In this document: positions 44,045-52,781 of the stretch, piece after piece
Numbering within the stretch: position 1 is the stretch's first letter
Layout of the letters: every line of letters starts with the position of its first letter
NCBI GenBank assembly: GCA_035275405.1
Contig: DATEMU010000007.1
Location: 248,001-312,000 of the forward strand
Direction: 5' to 3'
From: Phycisphaerae bacterium
GTDB taxonomy: Bacteria; Planctomycetota; Phycisphaerae; UBA1845; UTPLA1
Length of the DNA stretch: 64,000 nucleotides
Notes under the pieces: model-generated
The model's input: the letters and a program-made list of their open reading frames with translations, nothing else
The model's database searches: none
Told to the model about the DNA's origin: nothing
Position numbers and translations under genes: made by a program

Positions 44045-44401
44045 ATGAAACTGATCATTGCCATCATACGACCGGAGCAGTTGGAGTCGGTGCAGGCGGC
44101 ATTGCGCGCGGCGCTGGATGAGGGGGACAACTATCGGATGACGATCACGCCGGTGGAGGGTCACGGGCAGCAGCAGGGGGAAGTGGAGTACTTTCGGGGG
44201 CAGGAGGTGCGGGCGCCGATGGTGCGCAAGACGCAGATCACGATCGGGGTGAACGACGCCTACGTGGAACGGACCATCGATGCGATCGTGATGGGGGCGC
44301 GGAGCGGCAAAGGCGAAGTGGGCGACGGGAAGATCTTCGTCGTGCCGCTGGAGGAGTGCGTGCGCATTCGGACGGGCGAGCGCGGGGGGAAGGCGATCTA
44401 G
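44045..44401 (+). CDS. PII family nitrogen regulator without the modification tyrosine
   Basis: The 118-residue protein is a PII signal transducer: MKLIIAIIRPEQLESVQAAL, the T-loop, the B-loop region with GDGKIFVVPLEECVRIRTGE. It senses ATP/ADP and 2-oxoglutarate and blocks Amt. In the T-loop the sequence EYFRGQEVRAPMVRK has Val where GlnB/GlnK carry the uridylylated Tyr51, so it should not be regulated by GlnD. Its gene directly follows amt, as usual for GlnK-type proteins. No clean ribosome site is present because a REP-like palindrome fills the upstream bases. Confidence 0.92.
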   Translation: MKLIIAIIRPEQLESVQAALRAALDEGDNYRMTITPVEGHGQQQGEVEYFRGQEVRAPMVRKTQITIGVNDAYVERTIDAIVMGARSGKGEVGDGKIFVVPLEECVRIRTGERGGKAI

Positions 44402-44455
44402 GAAAAAGTCAAAACGTTCCGCCCAGGCGGGTAAACTGCAAGTCAAAATCTCAAA

Positions 44456-46408
44456 ATGAAAAACAGCGTCCAACGGGCTGCGGCGTTGATACTGGTCACC
44501 GTGGTCCTGTGGCTGCACTGCCGGCGATACCTTCCGCTTTTTCAGGATGACGCGTTCATTTCCTTACGCTATGCACAGCGCTTCCTCAACGGCGAGGGAT
44601 TGACCTGGGGCGAGCCGCCGGTCGAAGGGTATTCCAATCTGCTGTGGATACTGCTCATTTCCGCGCTTGGATTCCTCGGTGTCGATCTAGTCACGGCGGC
44701 GCGGGCGCTTGGTTTTCTGTTGACGCTCGGCGCGGCGGCGGCTGTTTTCTTTTTTGGTAAGTCAAGGCGGCCCTTTCCTATTGCGAACCTGATCGGCGCG
44801 CTGACGCTGGCTTTGGCCGTGCCGGTCGCGGCGTGGTCGATCGGCGGACTGGAGCAGCCGCTCGTCGCGTTTTTGCTGGCGTGGTCGCTAGTGCTCGTCA
44901 GTCACCGAGTGACACGGCCGCACGTTACGCCGCGCTCGATGTTCGTTCCGGCTATTCTCCTGGGGCTGCTCTGCCTGACGCGACCGGACTCGCCGGTTTT
45001 GGTGGCGGCCATTGTCGCCGGATTCTTCCTGGTGCGTGGCGTTGGACGGGCGGAACTGAAAGCGGCGACGATTCTGGTTGCGGGGGCCGCGGTCTGCGTC
45101 GTCGGACAGCAGATTTTTCGCGTTGCTTATTACGGCAACTGGGTTCCCAACCCGGCGCTCGTCAAGATTACATTCTCCGCCCGACACATCCGGGAGGGGC
45201 TGGATTACGTGACCGCGGGATTCTGGGCGCTGATGCCGGTGTCGTTACTCGTGGTGGCGGCGGCGGGGTGGGGACTTTGGCGAACGGCGACGCGACCGCG
45301 GTTTGTCGTTCCGTGTCTGGCGGGCGCGGCGTGGGCGCTTTATCTCGTAGCCGTTGGGGGGGACATTTTTCGGTCGTGGCGCGGATGGATTCCCATCATC
45401 GTCGTGATGGTGATAGTCATTGCCGAGGGGCTTGCGGAGATTGAACGGCGATTTCCGACGGTTCGAGGGCGCGGCCTGCTGGCGCTTGGCGCGACCGCTG
45501 TGTTCGCGTTGTTTCTTTATCATCAGAACCGCGACGAGCGCAACCGAAGCGTGCTCGTCAATCAGAGCGAGTGGGACGGGCAGGTGGTCGGCTGGATGCT
45601 GAAGGATTCTTTCGGCACTCGGCGGCCGCTCCTGGCGGTCGATGCCGCGGGGTCGGTGCCGTATTGGTCGCAGCTTCCGGCGATTGACATGCTCGGGCTG
45701 AATGATGCGCACATTGCGCGGCATCGCCCGGAGGATGTTGGAAAGGGGTACATCGGACATGAACTGGGCGACGGCGCGTATGTTCTGGGGCGAAGGCCTG
45801 ATCTGGTCATCTTCTGGAGTCCGCACGGTCGGGAGAAGGCGGTTTATTTGAGCGGGCGGCAGATGCAAGCGCTGCCGGAGTTCGCGGAGCAATACAAGCT
45901 CGTGACCTTCGAAGGGCGACGACCGTACACGGTGCGTTCGAAGATTTGGGTGCGCAAGCATGGCGATCCGCTTGGGATTGGGATGATCGCGCGAGACAAC
46001 TTCATTTATGTTCCATCGTACTTGTTTGACGTCGGAGCCGAAGCGGTCGCGTATGTATGGAAGCCCGGAGAAGTGGTGGTGGACATCACGCCGACGTCGC
46101 CGGCGGTCGTTCGCGGTTTAACACTTTTGCCGGGTGGATGGCATCTTCATGTCTGTGCTAATCGTCCTGTCCACATCGTTGTTCGGGCGTCTGAGGACTC
46201 CTCCGAAGTTGCGCGCGGTGACACTAAGTTCCAATTTGAGTGTACGTCGGAAGGCCCCGAATTGGTGGACGTCGAAATGGCGTGTGTGGAGCCGGGAACT
46301 ACAGTTGTTCACGGCTTGGAACTTGATCTCCGCAGGGATCCCAGCAAGATCGTGACGATTACTCGCATTGGGTATCCGTGCGGTCCGACTCCAAAATCAG
46401 AGGATTAG
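44456..46408 (+). CDS. GT-C type membrane glycosyltransferase-like protein
   Basis: The 650-residue protein has about ten helices in its first 350 residues and a large extracytoplasmic C-terminal domain. The first loop, LFQDDAFISLRYAQRFLNGE followed by GEPPVEGYSNLLW, has the Asp-Asp pair and VEGYSNLLW typical of GT-C enzymes related to actinobacterial arabinofuranosyltransferases (AftB-like). These use polyprenyl-phosphate sugars on the outer face of the membrane. The C-terminal part includes GDIFRSWRGWIPIIVV, DAAGSVPYWS and IDMLGLND, also usual in that family. Donor and acceptor are not predictable. It may modify surface glycans or secreted proteins of this region. Confidence 0.78.
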   Translation: MKNSVQRAAALILVTVVLWLHCRRYLPLFQDDAFISLRYAQRFLNGEGLTWGEPPVEGYSNLLWILLISALGFLGVDLVTAARALGFLLTLGAAAAVFFFGKSRRPFPIANLIGALTLALAVPVAAWSIGGLEQPLVAFLLAWSLVLVSHRVTRPHVTPRSMFVPAILLGLLCLTRPDSPVLVAAIVAGFFLVRGVGRAELKAATILVAGAAVCVVGQQIFRVAYYGNWVPNPALVKITFSARHIREGLDYVTAGFWALMPVSLLVVAAAGWGLWRTATRPRFVVPCLAGAAWALYLVAVGGDIFRSWRGWIPIIVVMVIVIAEGLAEIERRFPTVRGRGLLALGATAVFALFLYHQNRDERNRSVLVNQSEWDGQVVGWMLKDSFGTRRPLLAVDAAGSVPYWSQLPAIDMLGLNDAHIARHRPEDVGKGYIGHELGDGAYVLGRRPDLVIFWSPHGREKAVYLSGRQMQALPEFAEQYKLVTFEGRRPYTVRSKIWVRKHGDPLGIGMIARDNFIYVPSYLFDVGAEAVAYVWKPGEVVVDITPTSPAVVRGLTLLPGGWHLHVCANRPVHIVVRASEDSSEVARGDTKFQFECTSEGPELVDVEMACVEPGTTVVHGLELDLRRDPSKIVTITRIGYPCGPTPKSED

Positions 46409-46459
46409 CGTGGCGCGGCAGTAGCCACGGCCTGACTGCTGTCAGACCGTGCCACCCAG

Positions 46460-47605
46460 TTACAGAATAATGTCGACGAAGGCGCGGACGTCGAGGCCAT
46501 TCAGTTGGCCGTCGCTATTCGTGTCGGCGGGGCAGGGGTCGGCGGGGACGACGGTTCCGAGAAGGATGTTGACCATTGGAGTGATGTCTGCGGTGTTGAC
46601 GGCGTCGTTACCGTCCGCGTCGCCTTTGAGACAGGCGGCGATGGGCGGGGAAACGTAGGTGAGACCCCCAACTTGGGTCAGGCTCTCCGCCACGATGATC
46701 GCTTCGGCAAAATCGAGGGCGTCTCCGTCGGCGTTGAGATCGCGAAGAAGATAAAGTGAACCGCCCGGGTTCTGGCAGGCGACGAAGAGACCGTTTGCGC
46801 CTTCCAGGGCGAGCCGCGCGGGGGAGGGCAACCCCTCGGCGAACGGGAGGATTTCGGCGAAGTCGAGTACGTCATCGTCGCCGGTCCAATCGTGAAGCTT
46901 CATTAGGCGGCCTTCAGTTGTTCGCGAGAAGTACGCGAGATGATCGTCGACGGCGACGAGGTCGCTGCCGGCCGGGACATCCTCGGCGTAGCTGATGTTC
47001 TCGGCGAAGTCGAAGTAATCGCCGTCCGCGGTGAGGTCGCGAAGGATGCGAATGGGAGTCGTGGCGTTGTTGAGGGCGGCGAGGAAGCGGCCATCAGGTC
47101 GCAGGGCAATCGCGGCGGGACTGCTCAAACCGGTCGCAATCTGCATGAACTCGTTCGCGTCGAGGGCGTCGCCGTCGGCGTTCAGGTCCGCGGCGCGATA
47201 GAGCGAGGCGCTGGCCGAGTCCAGAGTGAAAAGTCCACCTTCGGTGTCGAGGGCCAGGCCCACGAGCGACGGCGTTGGTTGGACGACGAGCTGCGCGTAG
47301 AGGAGAACCTCGGCGAAGTCCAAGGCGTCGCCGTCGGCGTTCAGATCGCGAAGACGATAGATGGATGCCGTGGGACCGTCGACGACATACAGGTCGTCTC
47401 CGCTGTTGACGATTGCCCCCAAGCCCGCGGGCAGACCGGCGGCGTACTCTGCGATCTCGGCGAAATCGAGAAAGTCCCCGTCGGCGTTGAGGTCGGTCAG
47501 CTTGAGGATTTGCGTCGGGCGGCTGGCGTAGAGGGGGCCCTCCTGCGCCCCGGCGGGTGCAATCGATGCCAGTATGAATATGGCCCCGAGGAGTCGCCCG
47601 AGCAT
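46460..47605 (-). CDS. Secreted six-unit repeat protein with calcium-loop motifs and dockerin
   Basis: The 381-residue protein has a signal peptide (about 1-20). Six units of about 50 residues follow, each with a loop of the type RDLNADGDALDFAE, with Asp/Asn at calcium-ligand spacing (D-x-N-x-D-G-D-x-x-D-x-x-E). Between loops the sequence resembles propeller strands (ALDTEGGLFTLDS, ALRPDGRFLAALN, ALEGANGLFVACQ). The end is a dockerin-like pair of loops (KGDADGNDAVNTADI and ADTNSDGQLNGLDVRAFVDI). It thus looks like a six-bladed propeller in which each blade carries an EF-hand-like loop. The genes on this strand to 49.5 kb are all exported proteins. Confidence 0.8.
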   Translation of the reverse strand: MLGRLLGAIFILASIAPAGAQEGPLYASRPTQILKLTDLNADGDFLDFAEIAEYAAGLPAGLGAIVNSGDDLYVVDGPTASIYRLRDLNADGDALDFAEVLLYAQLVVQPTPSLVGLALDTEGGLFTLDSASASLYRAADLNADGDALDANEFMQIATGLSSPAAIALRPDGRFLAALNNATTPIRILRDLTADGDYFDFAENISYAEDVPAGSDLVAVDDHLAYFSRTTEGRLMKLHDWTGDDDVLDFAEILPFAEGLPSPARLALEGANGLFVACQNPGGSLYLLRDLNADGDALDFAEAIIVAESLTQVGGLTYVSPPIAACLKGDADGNDAVNTADITPMVNILLGTVVPADPCPADTNSDGQLNGLDVRAFVDIIL

Positions 47606-47738
47606 GCTTCCGTCTCCCGGGCGGGCAGTATAGCGGCGGGCGAATTTCGTCGTCTAGTATCCGTTTCCGGGCCATATTCTGGAGCAGTCTGCGAACTTCC
47701 TGGGCGCGGCCGAGCTTTGCGCGAAAGGCGTCGGTTCG

Positions 47739-48155
47739 TCATGGCGAAGGCGGCCAGAAGATGCCGCGCGGGATGAAGCGGCCTGCGGTGCCGCCACCGG
47801 CGGATTCGGGATCGATGGAGACGAGTTCGCAGGTGATCTCGCTTCCGGTCCAAGTGACGACGAGGGTTTCAGGAGAGACCGTGGGGCCCTCGTCGGCCGG
47901 GGGGACGGTGCATTCCTGCGTGTCGAGGACCTGTCCATCTTCGTTGAGCGCCGTGAAGGTCGTCAGGCCCGGGGCCACCTCGGCCTCTCTTCTGTTGCCG
48001 GGCTCCAACAAGTCGACGAAGCCCGCCTCTTCGCCGGGGGCCAGGAGGAAAACGCCACTGGAACTGCTGTTAAGCATGATGACGACGGTATCGCACCCGG
48101 CGATCAGAAGCACGCTTAGGACGGCGGACGCTCGAATCAATCGGGCGGTTTTCAT
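47739..48155 (-). CDS. Small lipoprotein of unknown function
   Basis: The 138-residue protein has a lipoprotein signal (ASAVLSVLLIAGC, lipobox LIAGC) and a mature part with the features of a small beta-sandwich: FLLAPGEEAGFVDLLEPGN, TTFTALNEDGQVLDTQEC and LVVTWTGSEITCEL. Two further Cys could form a disulfide. No motif allows a functional call. It lies between two dockerin protein genes transcribed in the same direction; spacing is too wide for a certain operon. Confidence 0.7.
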   Translation of the reverse strand: MKTARLIRASAVLSVLLIAGCDTVVIMLNSSSSGVFLLAPGEEAGFVDLLEPGNRREAEVAPGLTTFTALNEDGQVLDTQECTVPPADEGPTVSPETLVVTWTGSEITCELVSIDPESAGGGTAGRFIPRGIFWPPSP

Positions 48156-48252
48156 AAGGGGTTTCTCCTCGATGTAGTCAAATGGGCCACGGGCGGCGAG
48201 GAGCCAGTCTAAAGCGCGGCGGAGTGCGTGTGAAGGATGAGCGAAGGAACGG

Positions 48253-49521
48253 TCAGGGGCATGCGCCGCCGCCGAGTAGTTTGGTGAGGAAGCCGGGCAT
48301 GTCGGAGCCGTCGATCAGTCCGTCGGAGTTGAAGTCGCTCGGGCAACAGGCGGGCGGGGCCGGGCAGGGGTCGCCGACCAGAAGCGCATCGACAAAGTCG
48401 GATGTGTCTGCATCCGTGACGGCGTTGTTGCCGTCGAAATCTCCGGTGCAGCATTCAGGCGCCTCCGCGACCCACATCAGCGCTTCTTCGCGCTGGGTCG
48501 CGCCATTGAACCCGAAGCCGACCACGTAGGTGATGCCGCCAACGTGGGAGATGCCAGTTGCCTCGGAGTATGCGAATCCTCCCGCTGGAAGGAAGGTGTG
48601 TAGATCCACCCACGAAGCGGCGGTGCCGGACCAGAAGCTGGCATGCGAAGCTCCGTCCACAGTTACCCGGCCCACTTGCTGACCGTCATGCACGGCGTTG
48701 GCGCTCCCTGCGGTCACTCCGGCGGGGTTCAGGCTCACCCACGAGGCGGCCGTGCCGCTCCACAGGCTGGCGTTGACGACGGTGGTCGCGTTGGTTCGGG
48801 CGATGCCCACCTGCTGCAGCCCGTCGGTGCCGAAGGCCTGCGAAGTGTCCGACACCACTGCGGTCGGGTGCAGATTTACCCAAGAGGCCGCCGAGCCACT
48901 CCACAGGCTGGCGCTTTGAACGCCGCCCACGTTGATGACATACCCCACCTGCTGGCCACCACTCACGGCGTAGGCTTCCGACACATGTGTATATCCCCCG
49001 GTGGGAGGAGGGTTCAGGTCTACCCACGAGGCGGCGGAGCCGCTCCACAGTGCGGCGCGATAATAGCCTGCGTAGGTCCTTCCGACTTGCTGGCCGCCGC
49101 CCACGCCGAAAGCACTCGACTGACTCGGCCCGGCGGGGTGCAGGTCCACGTACGAGGCTGCGGTGCCGGTCCACATGGCGGCGCGCGGAAAGCCGGCCGG
49201 ATAGTATTCACCGACCTGCTGGCCGCCGTCCGCGCCGCGACCGAGCGAGTAACCCATTCCGGTGGGGTGCAGATTCACCCACGATGCGGCCGACCCGCTC
49301 CACAGGCTGGCGCGAGAATGCCCAACCGTGGGACCCACTTGGGCATAGCCCACCTGCTGGCCGCTGCCCACGCCGAAGCCTCCGGACCGCAATGTCCCAG
49401 CAGGGTGGAGGTTGGTGACCGTCCACTGGGCGCTGACGCCCTCGGCCGTCGCGGCGATCAACGCCGCCGCCAGTCCACAGCGTAGCGCACAATGACTTCG
49501 TCGTGTTGAAAACTGATTCAT
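48253..49521 (-). CDS. Secreted repeat protein (SAASWVDLHP units) with dockerin
   Basis: The 422-residue protein has a signal peptide (about 1-32, cleavage near VSAQ). About seven units of 45-55 residues follow, each with GQQVG, then A-[AS]-[LMF]-WSG-[ST]-AASWV-[DN]-L-[HN]-P. The unit is similar to HAF-type extracellular repeats and probably forms a propeller. The end is dockerin-like (GDFDGNNAVTDADTSDFVDAL, then DFNSDGLIDGSDMPGFL). The frame is open far upstream to 51636 on the strand opposite the terminase gene; that part is antisense chance. ATG 49521 with CGGAG 8-9 bases upstream starts the signal peptide. Confidence 0.82.
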   Translation of the reverse strand: MNQFSTRRSHCALRCGLAAALIAATAEGVSAQWTVTNLHPAGTLRSGGFGVGSGQQVGYAQVGPTVGHSRASLWSGSAASWVNLHPTGMGYSLGRGADGGQQVGEYYPAGFPRAAMWTGTAASYVDLHPAGPSQSSAFGVGGGQQVGRTYAGYYRAALWSGSAASWVDLNPPPTGGYTHVSEAYAVSGGQQVGYVINVGGVQSASLWSGSAASWVNLHPTAVVSDTSQAFGTDGLQQVGIARTNATTVVNASLWSGTAASWVSLNPAGVTAGSANAVHDGQQVGRVTVDGASHASFWSGTAASWVDLHTFLPAGGFAYSEATGISHVGGITYVVGFGFNGATQREEALMWVAEAPECCTGDFDGNNAVTDADTSDFVDALLVGDPCPAPPACCPSDFNSDGLIDGSDMPGFLTKLLGGGACP

Positions 49522-49875
49522 CTTTCGTACTCCGGTCGCGGTTCGTCGACCTGTCCCCAAATGGGTTTGCCCGACTCGGCCGCTGGGACGGGTTCGGCCA
49601 ACGGTCGGCACCCGCCTTTGGGCCGCCTGTTTCCATGCGTTTTTTGAACGCCGGGATACACGACCGGAATCTGGAAGAGAGCATCGATAAGGGCTTGCCT
49701 GGGCGGACCTTCGACTCCAAGTGGGGGCAGATAAGCGGGTTAGGTTTCCTTTGTGCTGGAATCGTGGATTAGAGGGAGCGCTGAGCACGAGTAGGGGGTG
49801 AAAAAAGGAAAGGGGGAGAAGGCGCGGTTGTGCCGTCGGGCTACTGAAGCCTACGCGCGATCGGACCCTCGCCCA

Positions 49876-51201
49876 ATGCGGAATGCGGAATTCGGAATGC
49901 GGAATAAGACGGAACTCGCGGCGCTCAATCTGCTTGCGTATCAGGATGCCGCGGTGAATTGCCCGGCGCGTTTTACCTGGAACTGCTGGGCGCGGCAGAC
50001 CGGCAAGAGCTTTACGTTCAGCCTGCGGCGGTTGGTGCGCGGGTTGGCGCGGAAGCGGACGCAAATCTTTCTCTCGGCTGGCGAGCGGCAGAGCCGGGAA
50101 GTGATGGAGAAGACGCGCTTGCACTGTGTCACGCTCAAGATCTGGCACGAGTGGCACGATCGCGGCTACTTCCGGGGGACGCGGTTTCGCCAGCTGGAGA
50201 TCCGCCTGCCGGGCAAGGTGCGGATCATCGGTCTGCCGGCCAATCCGCTGACGGCGCGGGGATACTCGGGCGACATTTTTCTCGACGAGTTCGCGATGCA
50301 CCGGGACGACGAGGCGATCTGGGCGGCGCTGTATCCGAGCGTGCTGCGGGCCAAGGGCGAGCTGGATGTTGCGTCCACGCCGCGCGGGCAGAAGAACATG
50401 TTCCATCGGCTGGCGGAGAACGACGCCTTCGAGCGCGGGACGATGACGCTGGAGGCGGCGGTCGCGGGTGGGCTGGAGGTCGATATCGCCGCGCTGCGCA
50501 AGGGGATCGCGGACGATCTGACGTGGCGGCAGGAGTTCTGCTGCGAGTTCGCGGACGAGGCGACGAGCTTCATGACGTACGAACTCATCCGCAAGTGCCA
50601 CGACGTGCGGCTGTCGACGGAGGTGGATGCGCGGGCGCTCGCGCGGCGCGGGGCGGCGATCTATGCGGGCGTCGATGTTGGCCGGCATCGCGATTTGACG
50701 GTCATCTGGCTTTGGGAGCGGCAGGTCGAGTCCTTCTTTACGCGCGGCGTCATTGTGATGCAGGCGGCGCCGTTCGCGGAGCAGGAGGCGGTGCTGGCCG
50801 AGTTGCTCAAGTCGCGCGGGCTGCGCCGCTGCTGCATCGATGCGACGGGGCTGGGAATGCAGCTTGCCGAGCGCCTGGCGGCCTCGTTCGGCGAGCATCG
50901 CGTCGAGGGTGTGTCGTTCACGGCGGCGCTCAAGAGCGAACTGGCGGGCCGCTTGCGGGTCCTGGCGGAGCGCGGGCACCTCTCCATCCCCGTCGATGAC
51001 GCGATCGTGAACGACTGGCACTCGATGTCGCGGATTGTGACCGGCGGGAATGTGCGCTTCGACGCGGATCGGACGCCGGGCGGTCATGCGGATCGGTTCT
51101 GGGCGGCGGCGCTGGGATTGCACGCGGCGGATGGGGCGGGCGGGGAGGTTGGGTATGTTTCGGCGGGGCGACTGAGGTTTGCGCGCGCCGGAGTGTTTTG
51201 A
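49876..51201 (+). CDS. Mu gp28-like phage terminase large subunit
   Basis: About 441 residues. The ATPase motifs are CWARQTGKSFTFSL (Walker A-like) and IFLDEFAM (Walker B), with the coupling segment VASTPRGQKNMF. The nuclease domain starts YAGVDVGRHRDLTVIWLWE and continues CCIDATGLGMQLAERLA and PVDDAIVNDWHSM. This is the FluMu/Mu gp28-like large terminase that packages phage DNA. The start is uncertain: ATG 49876 and ATG 49897 both lie inside a GCGGAAT heptamer array, and the frame is open to a GTG at 49798. No small terminase, protease or head genes follow apart from the portal gene, so it is an isolated phage remnant or domesticated pair. Confidence 0.85.
   Translation: MRNAEFGMRNKTELAALNLLAYQDAAVNCPARFTWNCWARQTGKSFTFSLRRLVRGLARKRTQIFLSAGERQSREVMEKTRLHCVTLKIWHEWHDRGYFRGTRFRQLEIRLPGKVRIIGLPANPLTARGYSGDIFLDEFAMHRDDEAIWAALYPSVLRAKGELDVASTPRGQKNMFHRLAENDAFERGTMTLEAAVAGGLEVDIAALRKGIADDLTWRQEFCCEFADEATSFMTYELIRKCHDVRLSTEVDARALARRGAAIYAGVDVGRHRDLTVIWLWERQVESFFTRGVIVMQAAPFAEQEAVLAELLKSRGLRRCCIDATGLGMQLAERLAASFGEHRVEGVSFTAALKSELAGRLRVLAERGHLSIPVDDAIVNDWHSMSRIVTGGNVRFDADRTPGGHADRFWAAALGLHAADGAGGEVGYVSAGRLRFARAGVF
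49878..49905. repeat. Heptamer tandem repeat, GCGGAAT family
   Basis: Four heptamers: GCGGAAT, GCGGAAT, TCGGAAT, GCGGAAT. They encode RNAEFGMRN at the N-terminus of the terminase frame. Confidence 0.85.
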
Positions 51202-51268
51202 GAGGACGAATCCACAGATGGCGCAGATGGAAAGGGAAAAGTCAAAACGCTGGGTTGGCAAAGGAAGA

Positions 51269-51381
51269 TTCACCACAGAGGCGCAGAGACACAGAGAGGA
51301 CTGGAAGTACGGAATATAGGCTTGTTGATAAGAGACCCACCCGTTTGTCGTTTCTCTGTGTCTCGGTGCCTCTGTGGTGAA
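51269..51381. repeat. 29-bp inverted repeat of the CACAGAG dispersed family
   Basis: The left arm 51269-51297 (TTCACCACAGAGGCGCAGAG and 9 more bases) and the right arm 51353-51381 are complementary at 27 of 29 positions around a 55-base spacer. The pair lies between the terminase and portal genes. A solo half-copy stands at 20449-20468. Confidence 0.85.
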
Positions 51382-51414
51382 CTTTAGTGAGATTAATTCG
51401 TGGAGTGATATGCG

Positions 51415-52752
51415 ATGAAAGTACTCGACAGGATTGTGAATGCGGTACGGCGGGCGAGTGGGAAGAAGCCGCAGACGGGCGTGTTGCTCAAGCGGCGGCG
51501 GGAGGATGTCTGGCGGGAGTATCCGGCGGATGGGCTGACGCCGCAGCGGCTGGTGGCGATCTTTCGCGAGGCGGATGCGGGGTCGCTGTCGGCGCAGATG
51601 GCGCTCTTCGAGCAGATGGAGGAGAAGGATGCGCACCTGTTCAGCGTGGCGAATACGCGGCGCTTGGCGGTGACCGGGTTGCCGTGGGAGATCGTCTCAG
51701 CGACGCAGATGCCCGGCTGGGGCGCGGCGCGGAGCGTGGCGGGCGATCGCGGGTTGGCCGATGCGGCGGCGGCGTATTGCGATGAAATCCTGCGATCGCT
51801 GCCCGGTTTTGAGGAATCGCTCGCGCACCTGTCGCTGGCCGTCGGACGGAACATCGCGCTCGTCGAACTCGTCTGGGAGGCGACAAGCGCGGGGCTGCAA
51901 CTCGCCGCGTTGCAACCGGTGGACTTCGGGCGGCTGGCGGTCGGCGACTTCGGCGAGGTGCGGATCCTGACAGATGAGGCGAAGTTCGAAGGGGTGCCCC
52001 TGCCGCCGGACAAGTTCGTCGTGCATGCGCCGCACGCGGCCAGTGGCCATCCGCTGCGCGGAGGTCTCCTGCGCGTGACGGCGCTGGCGTATCTGGCCAA
52101 GCACTTCGCCATCAAGGACTGGCTGATCTTCGCGGAGGTCTTCGGGATGCCCGTGCGGATCGCGCGGTATGCGCCGAACGCGACGCCGGAGGAGAAGCGC
52201 GAACTCCTGGAGATGCTCAAGAGCCTCGGGGCGGATGCGACCGGCGTGTTTTCGAAGGCGGTCGAGCTGGAGATCATCCAGTCGCGGACGCCGGGGGAGG
52301 TGAACCTGTACGAGAACCTGTGCCTGTATTTTGATCGCGAGATCAGCAAGGCGTGGCTGGGCCAGACGCTGACGACGGACACGGCGCGGATGCTGGCCAG
52401 CGCGGGGGCGGCGAAGGTCCACGACCAGGTGCGGCGCGACCTGCGCGACGACGATCTGGCCAAGGAGTCGCGGACGATCCGGCGGGATTTGCTCGGGCCG
52501 ATGGTGCGGATGCAGTTCGGGGCTGACGCGCCGGTGCCGCACTTCCGGCGGATCGTGGATCAGCGGTTCGAGCCGGAGAAGCTGGCGCGGGTGCTGGATG
52601 TGGCGGTGAATCAATTAGGGGCGCGGGTCCCGGCGCGGTGGGTGCATGCGACACTGGGGATTCCGGAGGCGGCGGGGGAGGAGGCGGTGCTGCCGGGGGA
52701 AAAGGCAAAGACGAATCCGCAGATGGCGCAGATGGACACAGATGGGAAATGA
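51415..52752 (+). CDS. Mu gp29-like (DUF935) phage portal protein
   Basis: The 445-residue protein matches the DUF935/Mu gp29 portal family: LTPQRLVAIFREADAGSLSAQMALFEQMEEKDAHL, TRRLAVTGLPWEI, FGMPVRIARY, SRTPGEVNLYENLCLYFDREISKAWLGQTLTTD and AAKVHDQVRRDLRDDDL. Portals form the DNA entry ring of the capsid. The gene follows the terminase in the Mu order but no further morphogenesis gene is present. The last 13 residues (TNPQMAQMDTDGK) are encoded by a dispersed repeat (GAATCCGCAGATGGCGCAGATGG type) also present at 51208-51230, so the native C-terminus has been altered. Confidence 0.88.
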   Translation: MKVLDRIVNAVRRASGKKPQTGVLLKRRREDVWREYPADGLTPQRLVAIFREADAGSLSAQMALFEQMEEKDAHLFSVANTRRLAVTGLPWEIVSATQMPGWGAARSVAGDRGLADAAAAYCDEILRSLPGFEESLAHLSLAVGRNIALVELVWEATSAGLQLAALQPVDFGRLAVGDFGEVRILTDEAKFEGVPLPPDKFVVHAPHAASGHPLRGGLLRVTALAYLAKHFAIKDWLIFAEVFGMPVRIARYAPNATPEEKRELLEMLKSLGADATGVFSKAVELEIIQSRTPGEVNLYENLCLYFDREISKAWLGQTLTTDTARMLASAGAAKVHDQVRRDLRDDDLAKESRTIRRDLLGPMVRMQFGADAPVPHFRRIVDQRFEPEKLARVLDVAVNQLGARVPARWVHATLGIPEAAGEEAVLPGEKAKTNPQMAQMDTDGK

Positions 52753-52781
52753 AATGCCGAAAAGCGCCGACGCGAAGGGCT

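Noticed and set aside
46420..46459. GC-rich inverted repeat after the glycosyltransferase gene as a terminator
   Set aside because: The GGCCTGACTGCTGTCAGACC stem is short and not followed by a T run; it more likely belongs to the dispersed hairpin repeats, and I could not decide.
49522..51636. Upstream two thirds of a 1127-codon minus-strand frame joined to the repeat-protein gene
   Set aside because: It lies opposite the terminase gene, has Arg/Pro/His-rich shadow composition and no domain; the signal peptide and ribosome site place the real start at 49521.
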